A stretch of 64,000 nt of DNA from Stenotrophomonas sp. 24(2023) (lineage in GTDB: Bacteria; Pseudomonadota; Gammaproteobacteria; Xanthomonadales; Xanthomonadaceae), in the NCBI RefSeq assembly GCF_030913365.1, contig NZ_CP133160.1:4378001-4442000 (forward strand). Direction: 5' to 3'. The notes beneath the pieces were generated by a model. The model searched no databases. It was not told the DNA's origin and worked only from the letters and a program-made list of their open reading frames with translations. How positions within the stretch are numbered: the stretch's first letter is position 1; every line of letters starts with the position of its first letter. Positions 7,540 to 16,750 of this stretch are shown one piece after another. The position numbers and the translations under genes were made by a program.

Positions 7540-8727
7540 ATGCACGCAACACCGATGATGGTCCGGAACAGGGGGTGGTTCAGCTGTCTGCTGCTTTGCG
7601 CTGCGTTGCTGGGGGCCGGGTGCAGGCAGACGCCTGCGTCCCCCCAGGATCTCGGGGCAACCCTCGACGAAGCCGCCGCAACGCTGATCGAGCGGCCACT
7701 GCTTCACGCAACCTCCATCGGCGTCGTCTACCGAGGGCAGGCATTCATCCGCCATCGTGGCGACATGCAGGCAGGCCGGCCCAGCCCGCCGACCGACGCG
7801 ACCCTGTATGAAATCGGCTCGTTGAGCAAGACGCTGGCGGGCGCGCTGATGGCCAATGCCGTGCTGGAACACCGGCTGGGCCTGGACGACGATGTTCGCC
7901 GCTATCTGCAGGGCGACTACCCGAACCTGCAGTACCAGGGCGAACCCATCCGCATCCGCCATCTGCTCTCGCATACGGGCGGGCTGCCGAACATGCTGCC
8001 GGAACGCGCCAACACCGTGCTGGCCGATTTCCTGGATCACGATACGCCCCGCAACCTCAACGCGATCTACGCGCACTACGGCAAGCCCGATTTCCTCAAG
8101 GACCTGCACAGCGTCGAGATCCATCAGGCCCCCGGCAAGACCTACGCCTACTCCAGCGCCGGCACCGAACTGGTGGCGCATATTCTGGAAACGGTCTATG
8201 CAAGCGACTACGAACAACTACTGCGCCGCTTCTTCCGCGATGCTGCCGGGATGACCGACCTGCGTATCCGGTTGAACGACGCCGACGCATCCCGGCTCGC
8301 GCCCGGCTACCACAGCGACAACACCGTGCCGACCACGCCCATGCCGGCGCTGCCGTGGGCCGCCGCTGGCGGCGTCAAGACCACCGTCCCGGACATGGTG
8401 AATTTCCTCCGGTTCCAACTGGGTGACAGCCCCGTCGTGGCGGAATCACATCGCGCCCTGGCCACGTTCGATCCGGAATTCAGCATCGGCTACTTCTGGA
8501 ACATCGCCCGCGGCGACGCCGTGAAAGGTGATTACTACGTCCATCATGGCGGCGTACCCCGCTCGCAGTGTTACGTGTACATCCTGCCGAAGTACGATCT
8601 GGGCATCTTCATCATCACCAACCAGAGTGGCGACCAGACCGCGCGCGCCATGGAGAAGGCCGTGGACGCAGTGGTCAACCGGATCGCCGAACAGGAGCGC
8701 GCCGCTGGCACTGGCGTGTTCCGATGA
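7540..8727 (+). CDS. Class C beta-lactamase-family serine hydrolase, lipoprotein
   Basis: The 395-aa product starts at the ATG preceded by AAGG with 9-nt spacing. The signal peptide ends in the lipobox LLGAGC. The serine hydrolase fold shows the SxxK motif (GSLSKTLAG), a tyrosine motif YSSAGTE in place of the usual YxN, and a C-terminal HHGG. Relatives include esterases, D,D-peptidases and AmpC-type proteins. The YSS variant and lack of operon partners leave the substrate open. It is probably anchored in the outer or inner membrane facing the periplasm. Confidence 0.85.
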   Translation: MHATPMMVRNRGWFSCLLLCAALLGAGCRQTPASPQDLGATLDEAAATLIERPLLHATSIGVVYRGQAFIRHRGDMQAGRPSPPTDATLYEIGSLSKTLAGALMANAVLEHRLGLDDDVRRYLQGDYPNLQYQGEPIRIRHLLSHTGGLPNMLPERANTVLADFLDHDTPRNLNAIYAHYGKPDFLKDLHSVEIHQAPGKTYAYSSAGTELVAHILETVYASDYEQLLRRFFRDAAGMTDLRIRLNDADASRLAPGYHSDNTVPTTPMPALPWAAAGGVKTTVPDMVNFLRFQLGDSPVVAESHRALATFDPEFSIGYFWNIARGDAVKGDYYVHHGGVPRSQCYVYILPKYDLGIFIITNQSGDQTARAMEKAVDAVVNRIAEQERAAGTGVFR

Positions 8728-8755
8728 CACGCCGCCGCCCGGCATCATCGTCCTG

Positions 8756-9559
8756 TCAGCCGTCGCCCTGCCCCTGCAGCCGCGCGGCAAAATACCGCGT
8801 CGGCGACAGCCCCAGCGCCTTCTTGAACATGGTGATGAACGCCGTCACCGACTCATAGCCCAACCGTTCGGACACCCGCTGCACCGGCACGCCGGCGGCC
8901 AGTTCGCGCACGGCGATGAGCAGGTGCAGCTGCTGTCGCCACCTGCCGAATGACAGGCCGGTCTCGCGGGCGATCAACCGGGTGAGCGTGCGCTCGCCCA
9001 GTGCCAGTCGGCGTGCCCAGTCGGTGATGGTGCCGCGGTCTTCCGGGTGCGTGGACAACGCCGCCGCCAGCGCCTGGATCTTCGGGTGGTCGCTCACCGG
9101 CAGGTACAGCCGCTCGGCCGGCATCCGCACCAGCTCGTCCAGCAGCACGCGTGCCAGCCGGCCGGTATGCCCGTCCGGCGGGTAATCGAACGGCGCATCG
9201 GCCAGCTGCAGGATCATCTCGCGCAGCATCGGCGAAATCGACAGGGTCACGCACTGCGGCGGTAGTTCGACCACGCCGGGCTCAACGAACAGATAGCACA
9301 GGCGCGCATTGGCGGTGGCACGGTTGCTGTGCGGCATGCCGCCGGGAATCCAGACACCGCACTGCGGTGGCACGATCCACAGCGCATTGGCCACCTCGCA
9401 GCTGACCGCGCCATGCAGGGCCAGCACCAGCTGGCCCTTGCGGTGGTCATGCACCGGAATCTCGGCATCATGCTCGGCCACCTGCAGCCGCCGGGCCACG
9501 GCCGGCCGGTCGGTGGCATCGGGATGGACGTCGAAGCCGGGAAAGGAAATGCGAGCCAT
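8756..9559 (-). CDS. AraC family regulator with N-terminal cupin domain
   Basis: The 267-aa protein has an N-terminal cupin-like sensor (VHDHRKGQLVLALHGAVSC, VWIPGGMPHSN) and a C-terminal double HTH (WARRLALGERTLTRLIARET, VSERLGYESVTAFITMFKKA). It is divergent from the FUSC efflux operon (80 bp gap), its likely target. The ATG at 9559 is used; a GTG two codons upstream is also possible. Confidence 0.9.
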   Translation of the reverse strand: MARISFPGFDVHPDATDRPAVARRLQVAEHDAEIPVHDHRKGQLVLALHGAVSCEVANALWIVPPQCGVWIPGGMPHSNRATANARLCYLFVEPGVVELPPQCVTLSISPMLREMILQLADAPFDYPPDGHTGRLARVLLDELVRMPAERLYLPVSDHPKIQALAAALSTHPEDRGTITDWARRLALGERTLTRLIARETGLSFGRWRQQLHLLIAVRELAAGVPVQRVSERLGYESVTAFITMFKKALGLSPTRYFAARLQGQGDG

Positions 9560-9639
9560 TCTCACATTGACCGGATTTAGCGATATGTTGTCATTGTAAC
9601 GAGATTCGGCGCCCGGGGCGGCTGCCTACGATGGCGGCC

Positions 9640-11637
9640 ATGCACATCCCCCACCCCATCGCCCTCCGCCGCTGGCGGATCCGGCGTTCGCTGGACCGCC
9701 CGCTGGCCCTGCTCACCTCACCCGCACTGAGGGCCGACCAGGAAGCCGCACTGTTTTCACTCAAATGCCTGCTGGCCGCCGTGCTGGGCCTGTACGTCTC
9801 GCTGCGCATCGGCCTGACCCGTCCGTTCTGGGTGGTGGGCACGGTGTACCTGGTCTCCCAGCCCCTTTCCGGGGCCACGCTCAGCCGCGGCCTGTTCCGC
9901 CTGCTGGGCACCGCCGGCGGGGCCGCGGCCACCGTGCTGCTGGTGCCGCGCTTTGCCAATGCGCCCCTGGTGCTCAGTGCGGCGCTCGCCGCCTGGATGG
10001 CGCTGTGCCTGTACCTGGCCATGCTGGACCGCACGCCACGCGCCTATGCGTTCCTGCTGGCGGGCTATACCACCAGCCTGATCGGCTTTCCCAGCGTGAT
10101 GGCACCCGGCGAGGTGTTCAGCATCGCGCTGGTGCGCGTGCAGGAGATCGCCATCGGCATCCTCGCCGCCACGCTGGTGCACGCCCTGCTGCTGCCACGC
10201 CGGGTCGGGCCCCGGGTACGGCAGCGCGCAGCCGCCGTCCTGGCCGATGCCGAACGCTGGACCGCCGACATGCAGACCGGTGCGGCCGGCACGGCGCTGG
10301 CACAGGACCGCGCGAAGCTGGCCATGGACCTGCTGGAGCTGCACACGCTGTCCATCCACCTGCCGTTCGACAGTGCGCACGGCATCACCCAGGTTCAGAT
10401 CCTGCGGGCACTGCATGACCGCCTGCTGGATGTACTGGTGCTGTCCAGCGCGGTGGATGATGCGCAGGCGCAGCTGCGTGCCACGGCGCACGGGCCCGCC
10501 GACGCCGGCAGCTGGACCGACCTGCTGCAGGCCAGCCTGTCGCGCCAGTGGGTGGAACTGGAGGCCGCGCAGCACGACTGCCGCCTGCTGGAGCGGCAGC
10601 TGCACAGCGCCGCGCCCGACTGGCGGCGGCGGGTGCCCCCGCATCTGGCCGGTGCCGCCAACGGGCATCAGCTGCACCGTGACCACCGGCTGGCCCTGCG
10701 CAGCGCCCTGGGCGCCTTCGTCGGCATCCTGCTCAGCTGCGCCCTGTGGATCGGCAGCGCGTGGCCGGACGGGGCCACGGCCGTGTCCATCATCGGCACC
10801 GCCTGCGTGCTGTTCGGTACCAGCGATGCGCCGGCGGGCAACGTGCTGCGCTACCTGGCCGGCTCTGCCATCGGCGTGGCCGTGGGGCTGGTGTACGGGT
10901 TGGCGGTGTTTCCGGCCGTCTCCGGCTTTCCCACCCTCATCGCGGTACTGGCACCGGCCCTGCTGCTGGGCGGCTGCTTCCTGGCACGGCCGCCGTACAT
11001 CATGGCCGCGCTCGGCGTGCTGCTGACCTTCCCGCTGGTTGCCGGGCTGGGCGCAACGAATGCGTGGAGCTTCATCGGCGCGATCAACAGTGGCGTCGCG
11101 TTGTTTGCCGGCACCGGCGCGGCGCTGTGCAGCATGCTGCTGTTCCAGACCCTGGATGCCAACTACAGCCGGCGTCGTCTGCAGGATGTGCTGGCCGCGG
11201 GCATGGCCCGGCATGCGGCCGGACGCAGCGGGGATGCCACCGTGTGGACCAGCCGCATGGTGGACCGGCTGGGCCTGCTGGCACCGCGCCTGCGTGGCCA
11301 TGCCGATGCTGCCGGGCTGCTGCGCCGCGCCTTCGCCGGCATGCGTGCGGCCATGGCGATCGCCGAACTGCGTGCACTGGGCAACGCGGCGATCAGCCCC
11401 AGCGCCCGCGCTGCGCTTGCCCCCCTGAACGCGTGCCTGGCCACGCCGCCGCGCAGCCCGTTCGCCACGCCCGTGCCGCCCGATGCCCGCGTGCTGCAGC
11501 GCCTGGAGCAGGCACGCACGGCCCTGCTGGCAGGCGATGCCCCCGAGCGCGCCGAACTGTTGCTGGCGCTGTCGAACCTGCGCCGCGACCTGCTTTCCCC
11601 CCTGACGCCCAGCGGAGGCCAACGCGATGGTGCCTGA
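9640..11637 (+). CDS. FUSC/AaeB-type inner-membrane efflux protein
   Basis: About 665 aa with two sets of membrane helices separated by soluble regions, the FUSC (fusaric acid resistance) arrangement seen in AaeB. It is followed by a DUF1656 protein, an HlyD adaptor and an outer-membrane factor, which together make a complete tripartite pump for aromatic acids or similar compounds. An ATG at 9631 is also in frame. A TACGAT hexamer at 9627-9632, 7 nt before the ATG at 9640, looks like a -10 element, which would make the mRNA leaderless and favours 9640. Confidence 0.88.
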   Translation: MHIPHPIALRRWRIRRSLDRPLALLTSPALRADQEAALFSLKCLLAAVLGLYVSLRIGLTRPFWVVGTVYLVSQPLSGATLSRGLFRLLGTAGGAAATVLLVPRFANAPLVLSAALAAWMALCLYLAMLDRTPRAYAFLLAGYTTSLIGFPSVMAPGEVFSIALVRVQEIAIGILAATLVHALLLPRRVGPRVRQRAAAVLADAERWTADMQTGAAGTALAQDRAKLAMDLLELHTLSIHLPFDSAHGITQVQILRALHDRLLDVLVLSSAVDDAQAQLRATAHGPADAGSWTDLLQASLSRQWVELEAAQHDCRLLERQLHSAAPDWRRRVPPHLAGAANGHQLHRDHRLALRSALGAFVGILLSCALWIGSAWPDGATAVSIIGTACVLFGTSDAPAGNVLRYLAGSAIGVAVGLVYGLAVFPAVSGFPTLIAVLAPALLLGGCFLARPPYIMAALGVLLTFPLVAGLGATNAWSFIGAINSGVALFAGTGAALCSMLLFQTLDANYSRRRLQDVLAAGMARHAAGRSGDATVWTSRMVDRLGLLAPRLRGHADAAGLLRRAFAGMRAAMAIAELRALGNAAISPSARAALAPLNACLATPPRSPFATPVPPDARVLQRLEQARTALLAGDAPERAELLLALSNLRRDLLSPLTPSGGQRDGA

Positions 11638-11836
11638 CCTTTCCATCGATGGTGTGTTCATTCCCGGCCTGGTCAACGTCGCGGTGATCGCCCTGCTGCT
11701 GGCGCTGCTGGCAACGCGCGGCCTGGCGCGCCTGGGGCTGTACCGCGTGTTTGCCAACGGCCCGCTGGTCGGCCTGTCCCTGTTCGTGATTTTCACCGCG
11801 CTGCTCACCCGCTTCGCGCCCCTGCTCGAGAACTGA
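11627..11836 (+). CDS. DUF1656 (AaeX-like) small membrane protein
   Basis: The 69-aa protein has two membrane segments (VNVAVIALLLALLATRGLA and GLSLFVIFTALLTRF) and the family's conserved GVFIPG start. It overlaps the end of the FUSC gene by 11 bp and is preceded by GGAGG. Members always accompany AaeA/AaeB-type pumps; their role is unknown. Confidence 0.9.
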   Translation: MVPDLSIDGVFIPGLVNVAVIALLLALLATRGLARLGLYRVFANGPLVGLSLFVIFTALLTRFAPLLEN

Positions 11837-11837
11837 A

Positions 11838-12722
11838 ATGAAACCGATGCTCGTTGCCCTTGGCCGCTGGAGCGCCACGCTCTGCCTGTTTGCCCTGGCC
11901 GTGATTGCCGCACTGTCGATCTGGAACCGTTACGAGCGCCACCCGTGGACGCGTGATGGCCGTGTGCGTGCCGATGTGGTCCGCGTGGCCTCGGACCAGG
12001 GCGGGCTGGTCACCCAGGTACGGGTGCACGACAACCAGCGGGTCAGCGCCGGCCAGCTGTTGCTGGTGCTGGACCAGCCGCGCTTTGCCGCCGCACTGGA
12101 AAAGGCCGATGCGCGTGTCCGCAGCGCGCAGGCCACGCTGGCCCTGGCCCGCCGCGAATCCACGCGTGACATCGCCCTGGGCAACCTGGTGGCCGTGGAA
12201 ACCCGCGAACAGAACGCGGCCAGGGTCGATACCGAAGTTGCCGGGCTGGCGCAGGCACAGGCCGAACGGAACGTCGCACTGCTGAACCTGCAGCGCACCG
12301 AAGTGCGCGCCACCGCCGATGGCATCGTGACCAACCTGGACCTGCACCCGGGCGACTTCCTGCAGCCCGGTGCGCAGGCCATGGCACTGGTGGCCACCGG
12401 CAGCCTGCGCATCGAGGGCTACTTCGAGGAAACCAAGCTCAACTGCATCACCGAAGGCGACCCGGCAACGGCGCGGCTGATGGGCGATGCCCGCGACCTG
12501 CACGGGCAGGTGGAAAGCATCGCCGCCGGCATCGCCGATGACCAGCGTTCCAGCACGCACAACCTGTTGCCGGCGGTGGCACCCACCTATCAGTGGGTAC
12601 GCCTGGCCCAGCGCATTCCCGTGCGCATCCAGCTGGACGACGTGCCGCCGGACACCCGCCTGATCATCGGCCGCTCGGCCAGCGTCACGGTCACCCCCTC
12701 CCTGCAGGGGAACTGCAAGTGA
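11838..12722 (+). CDS. HlyD/AaeA-type periplasmic adaptor of the efflux pump
   Basis: The 294-aa protein has one N-terminal membrane anchor (SATLCLFALAVIAALSIW), a biotinyl-lipoyl-like domain (VASDQGGLVTQVRVHDNQRV), an alpha-helical hairpin, and a second lipoyl half (VRATADGIVTNLDLHPGDFL). It links the FUSC protein to the outer-membrane factor. Its stop overlaps the next start (GTGA). Confidence 0.92.
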   Translation: MKPMLVALGRWSATLCLFALAVIAALSIWNRYERHPWTRDGRVRADVVRVASDQGGLVTQVRVHDNQRVSAGQLLLVLDQPRFAAALEKADARVRSAQATLALARRESTRDIALGNLVAVETREQNAARVDTEVAGLAQAQAERNVALLNLQRTEVRATADGIVTNLDLHPGDFLQPGAQAMALVATGSLRIEGYFEETKLNCITEGDPATARLMGDARDLHGQVESIAAGIADDQRSSTHNLLPAVAPTYQWVRLAQRIPVRIQLDDVPPDTRLIIGRSASVTVTPSLQGNCK

Positions 12723-14158
12723 CGACCTGCCTGCGTCGCCTGGGCACGCTCGGCCTGGCGCTGTCGCTGGCCGGCTGCGTGTCCGGCCCGGACTACCACC
12801 TGCCCGCCAGTGCCGCTGCGGTGGCACCGGCAGCGCGCGGTGCCTTCGTCTCCGCCACCACGGCGGTCTCTACCCAGGCCGACCTGCCCGACCACTGGTG
12901 GCGGCTGTATGACGACCCGCAGCTGGAGGCCTACGTGGCCGAGGCGCTGCGCGCCAACACCGATCTGCGCGTGGCCGACGCCAACCTGCGCCGTGCCTCG
13001 GCACGGGTGCGGCAATCCCGGGCATACGGCGGGGTGGATACCGCCACGACGGCGTCGGCGACGTTCGCCGATGTCGGTGGCTACGCGCTGGCCACCACGT
13101 CGGTGCCCCAGGTCTATGCGCTGGGCATCACCTTGTCCTACCCGCTGGATCTGGCCGGCGGCATCCGCCGGGGCATCGAAGCGGCCAGCGCCGATGCCGA
13201 CGCCGTGGCCGCCGCACGCGACCATGTGCGGACGGCGGTGGCCGCAGCGGTCACCCGTGCCTATCTGGGCGCCTGTTCGGCCAACCGCACACTGGCCGCC
13301 ACGCAGCAGGTGCTGGACACACAGCGCGCCACGCTGGAGGCCACCACCCGGCTGGCAGCGGGGGGCCGCGGCACGGATTTCGATGTCAGCCGCGCGCGCG
13401 CCGCCGTGAACCGCGGCGCGGCGGCGTTGCCGCGCCTGGTGGCCGATCGGCAGGCGGCGGTATTCACCCTGGGCGCACTGATGGGCCGGCTGCCGGCCGA
13501 CGCCCCGCAGGCGGCGGCACGCTGCACGCAGCCACCGCAGCTTCGCCAGCCCATTCCGGTCGGCAACGGCTGGCAGCTGATCCAGCGCCGCCCGGACATC
13601 CGTGCCGCCGAACGCCAGCTGGCCGCCGCCACCGCGAGGATCGGGATCGAGACCGCCGACCTCTATCCGCAGGTCAGCATCGGTGCTTCGGCAGGGACCG
13701 CCGGTACGTTCAGGCGGCTGCTGTCCGGTGACAGCTTCGGCGCCACCTTCGGGCCGCTGTTGTCCTGGCACTGGCCGAACCGCACACTGGCCAAGGCACG
13801 CATCGATGCGGCCGGGGCCGATGCCGACGCCGCGCTGGCATCGTTCGACGGCACGGTGCTGCAGGCCCTGCGGCAGACCGAGAGTGCGCTGTCATCGTAT
13901 GCCCGGGAAATGGAGCGCGAGCAGAGCCTGGCCCGCGCCCGTGACGATGCCCGCCGTGCCAGTGCACAGGCCAGCAGGCTCTACCAGTCCGGCAAGATCG
14001 GCTTCCTGGACGTGCTGTCCGCGCAAGCCGCACTGGCCGACGCCGAATCGGCGCTGGAAGCCTCACGCGCACAATCGGCCGACCGCCAGGTGGACCTGTT
14101 CCTGGCACTGGGCGGGGGATGGTCGGCGATGGATGACGGGGCCGGGCACAGCCGATGA
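12719..14158 (+). CDS. NodT-family outer-membrane efflux lipoprotein
   Basis: The 479-aa protein starts at the GTG overlapping the adaptor gene. Its signal peptide ends in LAGC (lipidated Cys), followed by the family opening GPDYHLP. The two TolC-type repeats follow (DHWWRLYDDPQLEAYVAEAL, RRPDIRAAERQLAAATARIG). It provides the outer-membrane channel of the four-gene pump. Confidence 0.93.
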   Translation: MTTCLRRLGTLGLALSLAGCVSGPDYHLPASAAAVAPAARGAFVSATTAVSTQADLPDHWWRLYDDPQLEAYVAEALRANTDLRVADANLRRASARVRQSRAYGGVDTATTASATFADVGGYALATTSVPQVYALGITLSYPLDLAGGIRRGIEAASADADAVAAARDHVRTAVAAAVTRAYLGACSANRTLAATQQVLDTQRATLEATTRLAAGGRGTDFDVSRARAAVNRGAAALPRLVADRQAAVFTLGALMGRLPADAPQAAARCTQPPQLRQPIPVGNGWQLIQRRPDIRAAERQLAAATARIGIETADLYPQVSIGASAGTAGTFRRLLSGDSFGATFGPLLSWHWPNRTLAKARIDAAGADADAALASFDGTVLQALRQTESALSSYAREMEREQSLARARDDARRASAQASRLYQSGKIGFLDVLSAQAALADAESALEASRAQSADRQVDLFLALGGGWSAMDDGAGHSR

Positions 14159-14227
14159 ATGTCGGAAACCAGCAGGCACGGTGACAGTCCGCTTGCCGGC
14201 CACACCGGCTGCTTCTACGATCCGCCC

Positions 14228-14641
14228 ATGGACGGGATGCGGCGCCAGGCCGACAAACACAAAGGGGTGCGATGGCGCCCTGTGCTCAACCTCGTGGCGC
14301 TTGCGATGGGCACCTGCGCTGCAGGCGTCGGCCTGCTCCTGGTCGCGCTTGCCATCTCCGGCCATGCCGTCCAGGGCCGGACGGGTGTGTACATGGCGGC
14401 TGCCACAGCACTTCTCCTGTCCACCCCACTGCTTGCGTTCCCGTTCTCCCGCGGGGTAGCGAAGAAGGCGCTTCTGCTGGTCCTGGCCGCGCTTGCGGGC
14501 TTCGCCCTCTGGGTGTCGTTCTGGCCGCAGGAGGGCGTCATCGTCCTGCCACGGGTGCAGGCCGCTGCCATCGCGTTTGCGGTGTTGCTGGCCTTCCGCA
14601 TCTACCTGGGCAGAGGCCGCGGCAGCACACCCCATCGCTGA
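14228..14641 (+). CDS. Hypothetical four-helix membrane protein
   Basis: About 137 aa with four predicted membrane helices (for example LVALAMGTCAAGVGLLLVAL) and a short basic C terminus. I recognise no family. The frame is open from 14159, just after the efflux operon. The ATG at 14228 is preceded by TACGAT with a 6-nt gap, fitting a leaderless promoter, so it probably has its own transcription. Confidence 0.6.
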   Translation: MDGMRRQADKHKGVRWRPVLNLVALAMGTCAAGVGLLLVALAISGHAVQGRTGVYMAAATALLLSTPLLAFPFSRGVAKKALLLVLAALAGFALWVSFWPQEGVIVLPRVQAAAIAFAVLLAFRIYLGRGRGSTPHR

Positions 14642-14795
14642 CCGAAGGGTCGTGGCGGGGGCGGGCCACGCCGTGCCCGCTGCATCGGCATGGCGCCCGG
14701 TCGGCGGCATCGCCACGGCTGAATCCAAACCGGGCAGTTCCTGCATCCAAGATGCTGAAACCGCCGTGTCGGCCGGTGATCTGCGAGCGCGTCCC

Positions 14796-16316
14796 GTGAC
14801 CATTTCCTTCCTTCCCTGCCTGGTGTCCCGCCACCTCAGGGCCACCACGCTGTGGGTGGCCGCGATCGTGGCCGGCATCACCGGCACCCTTGGCGCTCCG
14901 GCCACGGCCAGCCCCGTGTTGCCGGACACGCCGGCCGGGGCGATTGCCGGCCACCTGCTGGCCCAGATCAACATGGCCGATCCGGCCCGCATCCAGCAGT
15001 GGGCACCCTCGGTGCTGTCGCCCCGTATCGGTGCGGAAGACAGCAACGCCTTCATCGGTGACCTGACATCAGCCGCTCGCGACAGTGGTGGCGTGGACCT
15101 GTTCGATGTCCGTACCGATCCCCGTCAGCCCGGCCTGCTTGAAGTGGCCGTCAAAGGCCGCCGCGATGGCCGGCGTGCCCTGCTCTGGCTCGCTGCCGAC
15201 CCGGACCAGCCTGCACAGCTGTCGCAGGCCATGGCCGTTGCGATGGACGATCCGGCCGTGTATGCGGGCTGGCCCAGCACCGGCACGCCGGCGACACCGG
15301 CATTGGCGCGCCTGATCCGCCAGGCGCTGGACCACCTTGTACGCAGCGATGATTTCTCCGGCTGCATCGCGGTGCAGCGCGAAGGCCAGATCATCTTCAA
15401 CGAATGCCGGGGCCAGGCGGAGCGCAGCTTCCAGGTGCCCGCCACACCACAGACGCGCTTCCACATCGGTTCGATGAACAAGATGTTCACCGCCGTGGCC
15501 ATCGCGCAGCTGGTCGAGGCCGGCAAGCTGTCATGGCAGGACACGCTCGCCCAGCATCTGCCGGAGTATCCCGACCAGGCAACCGCCGGGAAGATCACGC
15601 TATGGCAGCTGCTGCACCATACCGCTGGCCTGGGCGACTTCCTGGTCCCGGAGTACTTTGAACATGCCCAGCGCTTCGTCGAACCGGCCGACTATCTGGA
15701 GCTGATCGCCCGCCAGCCGCTGGCCGGCGAGCCCGGCACGCAATGGCGCTACAGCAACGCCGGCTACATGCTGCTGGGCCGTGTCATCGAAAAGGCCTCC
15801 GGCCAGCGCTACACCGACTACCTGCAGCACCACGTGTTCGGCCCGGCGGCGATGGCCGACAGCGGCTTCGATGCCATCGACGAGGTGGTGCCCCGGCTGG
15901 CCGTGGGCTATTACCGCGACGGGCTGTTCGCCACCGACTGGAAAGCGGCGTGGCTCAAGCTGGGCTACAAGGGCGGGCCTGCCGGTGGCGGCTACTCCAC
16001 CACTGCCGATCTGCTGAAGTTCGCCACGGCGCTGCGCGCGGGCAGGCTGGTGCGGCCGGCGACGCTGGCCGCCATGTTCGACGACCGGGTGCCGGCCGGC
16101 CCCGGCAGCTATGCCGCCGGCTTCGGTGACCGCCTCTCGCAGGGGCGCCATATCCGCGGGCATGCCGGTGGCATCGAAGGCACCACCGCCAACCTGGCCA
16201 TCGTGTGGGAAACCGGTGCCGCCGTTGCCATGACCAGCAACCAGGGCGCATCGCAGAACTGGATGCTGGCCGAACGCATCGCCGATCTGCTGGCCGCCGG
16301 GGACGCATCGCGCTGA
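14796..16316 (+). CDS. Secreted beta-lactamase-family serine hydrolase
   Basis: The 506-aa product starts at a GTG giving a signal peptide (VAAIVAGITGTLGAPATAS). An N-terminal domain of about 150 aa carries no catalytic motif. The serine hydrolase domain follows with SxxK (GSMNKMFTAVA), YxN (YSNAGYMLL) and HAGG. The fold is that of class C beta-lactamases and D-aminopeptidases; the substrate is unknown. It is distinct in sequence from the hydrolase at 7.5 kb. Confidence 0.85.
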   Translation: MTISFLPCLVSRHLRATTLWVAAIVAGITGTLGAPATASPVLPDTPAGAIAGHLLAQINMADPARIQQWAPSVLSPRIGAEDSNAFIGDLTSAARDSGGVDLFDVRTDPRQPGLLEVAVKGRRDGRRALLWLAADPDQPAQLSQAMAVAMDDPAVYAGWPSTGTPATPALARLIRQALDHLVRSDDFSGCIAVQREGQIIFNECRGQAERSFQVPATPQTRFHIGSMNKMFTAVAIAQLVEAGKLSWQDTLAQHLPEYPDQATAGKITLWQLLHHTAGLGDFLVPEYFEHAQRFVEPADYLELIARQPLAGEPGTQWRYSNAGYMLLGRVIEKASGQRYTDYLQHHVFGPAAMADSGFDAIDEVVPRLAVGYYRDGLFATDWKAAWLKLGYKGGPAGGGYSTTADLLKFATALRAGRLVRPATLAAMFDDRVPAGPGSYAAGFGDRLSQGRHIRGHAGGIEGTTANLAIVWETGAAVAMTSNQGASQNWMLAERIADLLAAGDASR

Positions 16317-16381
16317 ATTCACGGCATGCGATGCTGCACGGTGCATGCCCCGTTTGTTTCCTCGCTTTTCTGGAGCTCTCC

Positions 16382-16750
16382 ATGGATTTCATCTTCATTC
16401 CCCTGCTGGTCATGGCGGCACCGGTGCTGATCGTGCTGATCGTGCTCCGCTACCGCCACCTGCAGGCACAGGCGCGCTACAGCACGCTGCTGGCGCTGGC
16501 CGACAAGGGCGTGGAACTGCCCGACCGCCTGCTGTACGAACCCCTGCCGTCCACGATCGAACGGCGCCGTGCGTTCGTGCTGATCGGCGGCGGCATCGGT
16601 GTGATCGCCATGTTCCTGGCACTGCCCGGGCAGCTGGACAGCGGGCTGGGCATCAGCCGCTTGTGGGGCATCGGCCTGCTGCCCCTGATGACCGGGCTGG
16701 GCTACCTGGCCAGCTGGTGGTTCAACCGGCGCGGGGACGTGCGTGGCTGA
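16382..16750 (+). CDS. DUF6249 family membrane protein
   Basis: The 122-aa protein has an N-terminal membrane helix (FIFIPLLVMAAPVLIVLIVL), the conserved soluble segment ALADKGVELPDRLLYEP typical of DUF6249, and two further helices. It overlaps the start of an ECF sigma factor gene by 8 bp, so the three genes to 17632 form an operon. Its function is unknown. Confidence 0.85.
   Translation: MDFIFIPLLVMAAPVLIVLIVLRYRHLQAQARYSTLLALADKGVELPDRLLYEPLPSTIERRRAFVLIGGGIGVIAMFLALPGQLDSGLGISRLWGIGLLPLMTGLGYLASWWFNRRGDVRG

Noticed and set aside
8096..8290. Small ORF inside the serine hydrolase gene
   Set aside because: Arg-rich antisense shadow with no start context; the hydrolase motifs on the plus strand explain the coding bias.
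9757..11913. 718-aa minus-strand open frame opposite the FUSC gene
   Set aside because: Gln/His/Gly-rich shadow of a clearly membrane-spanning FUSC protein on the plus strand.
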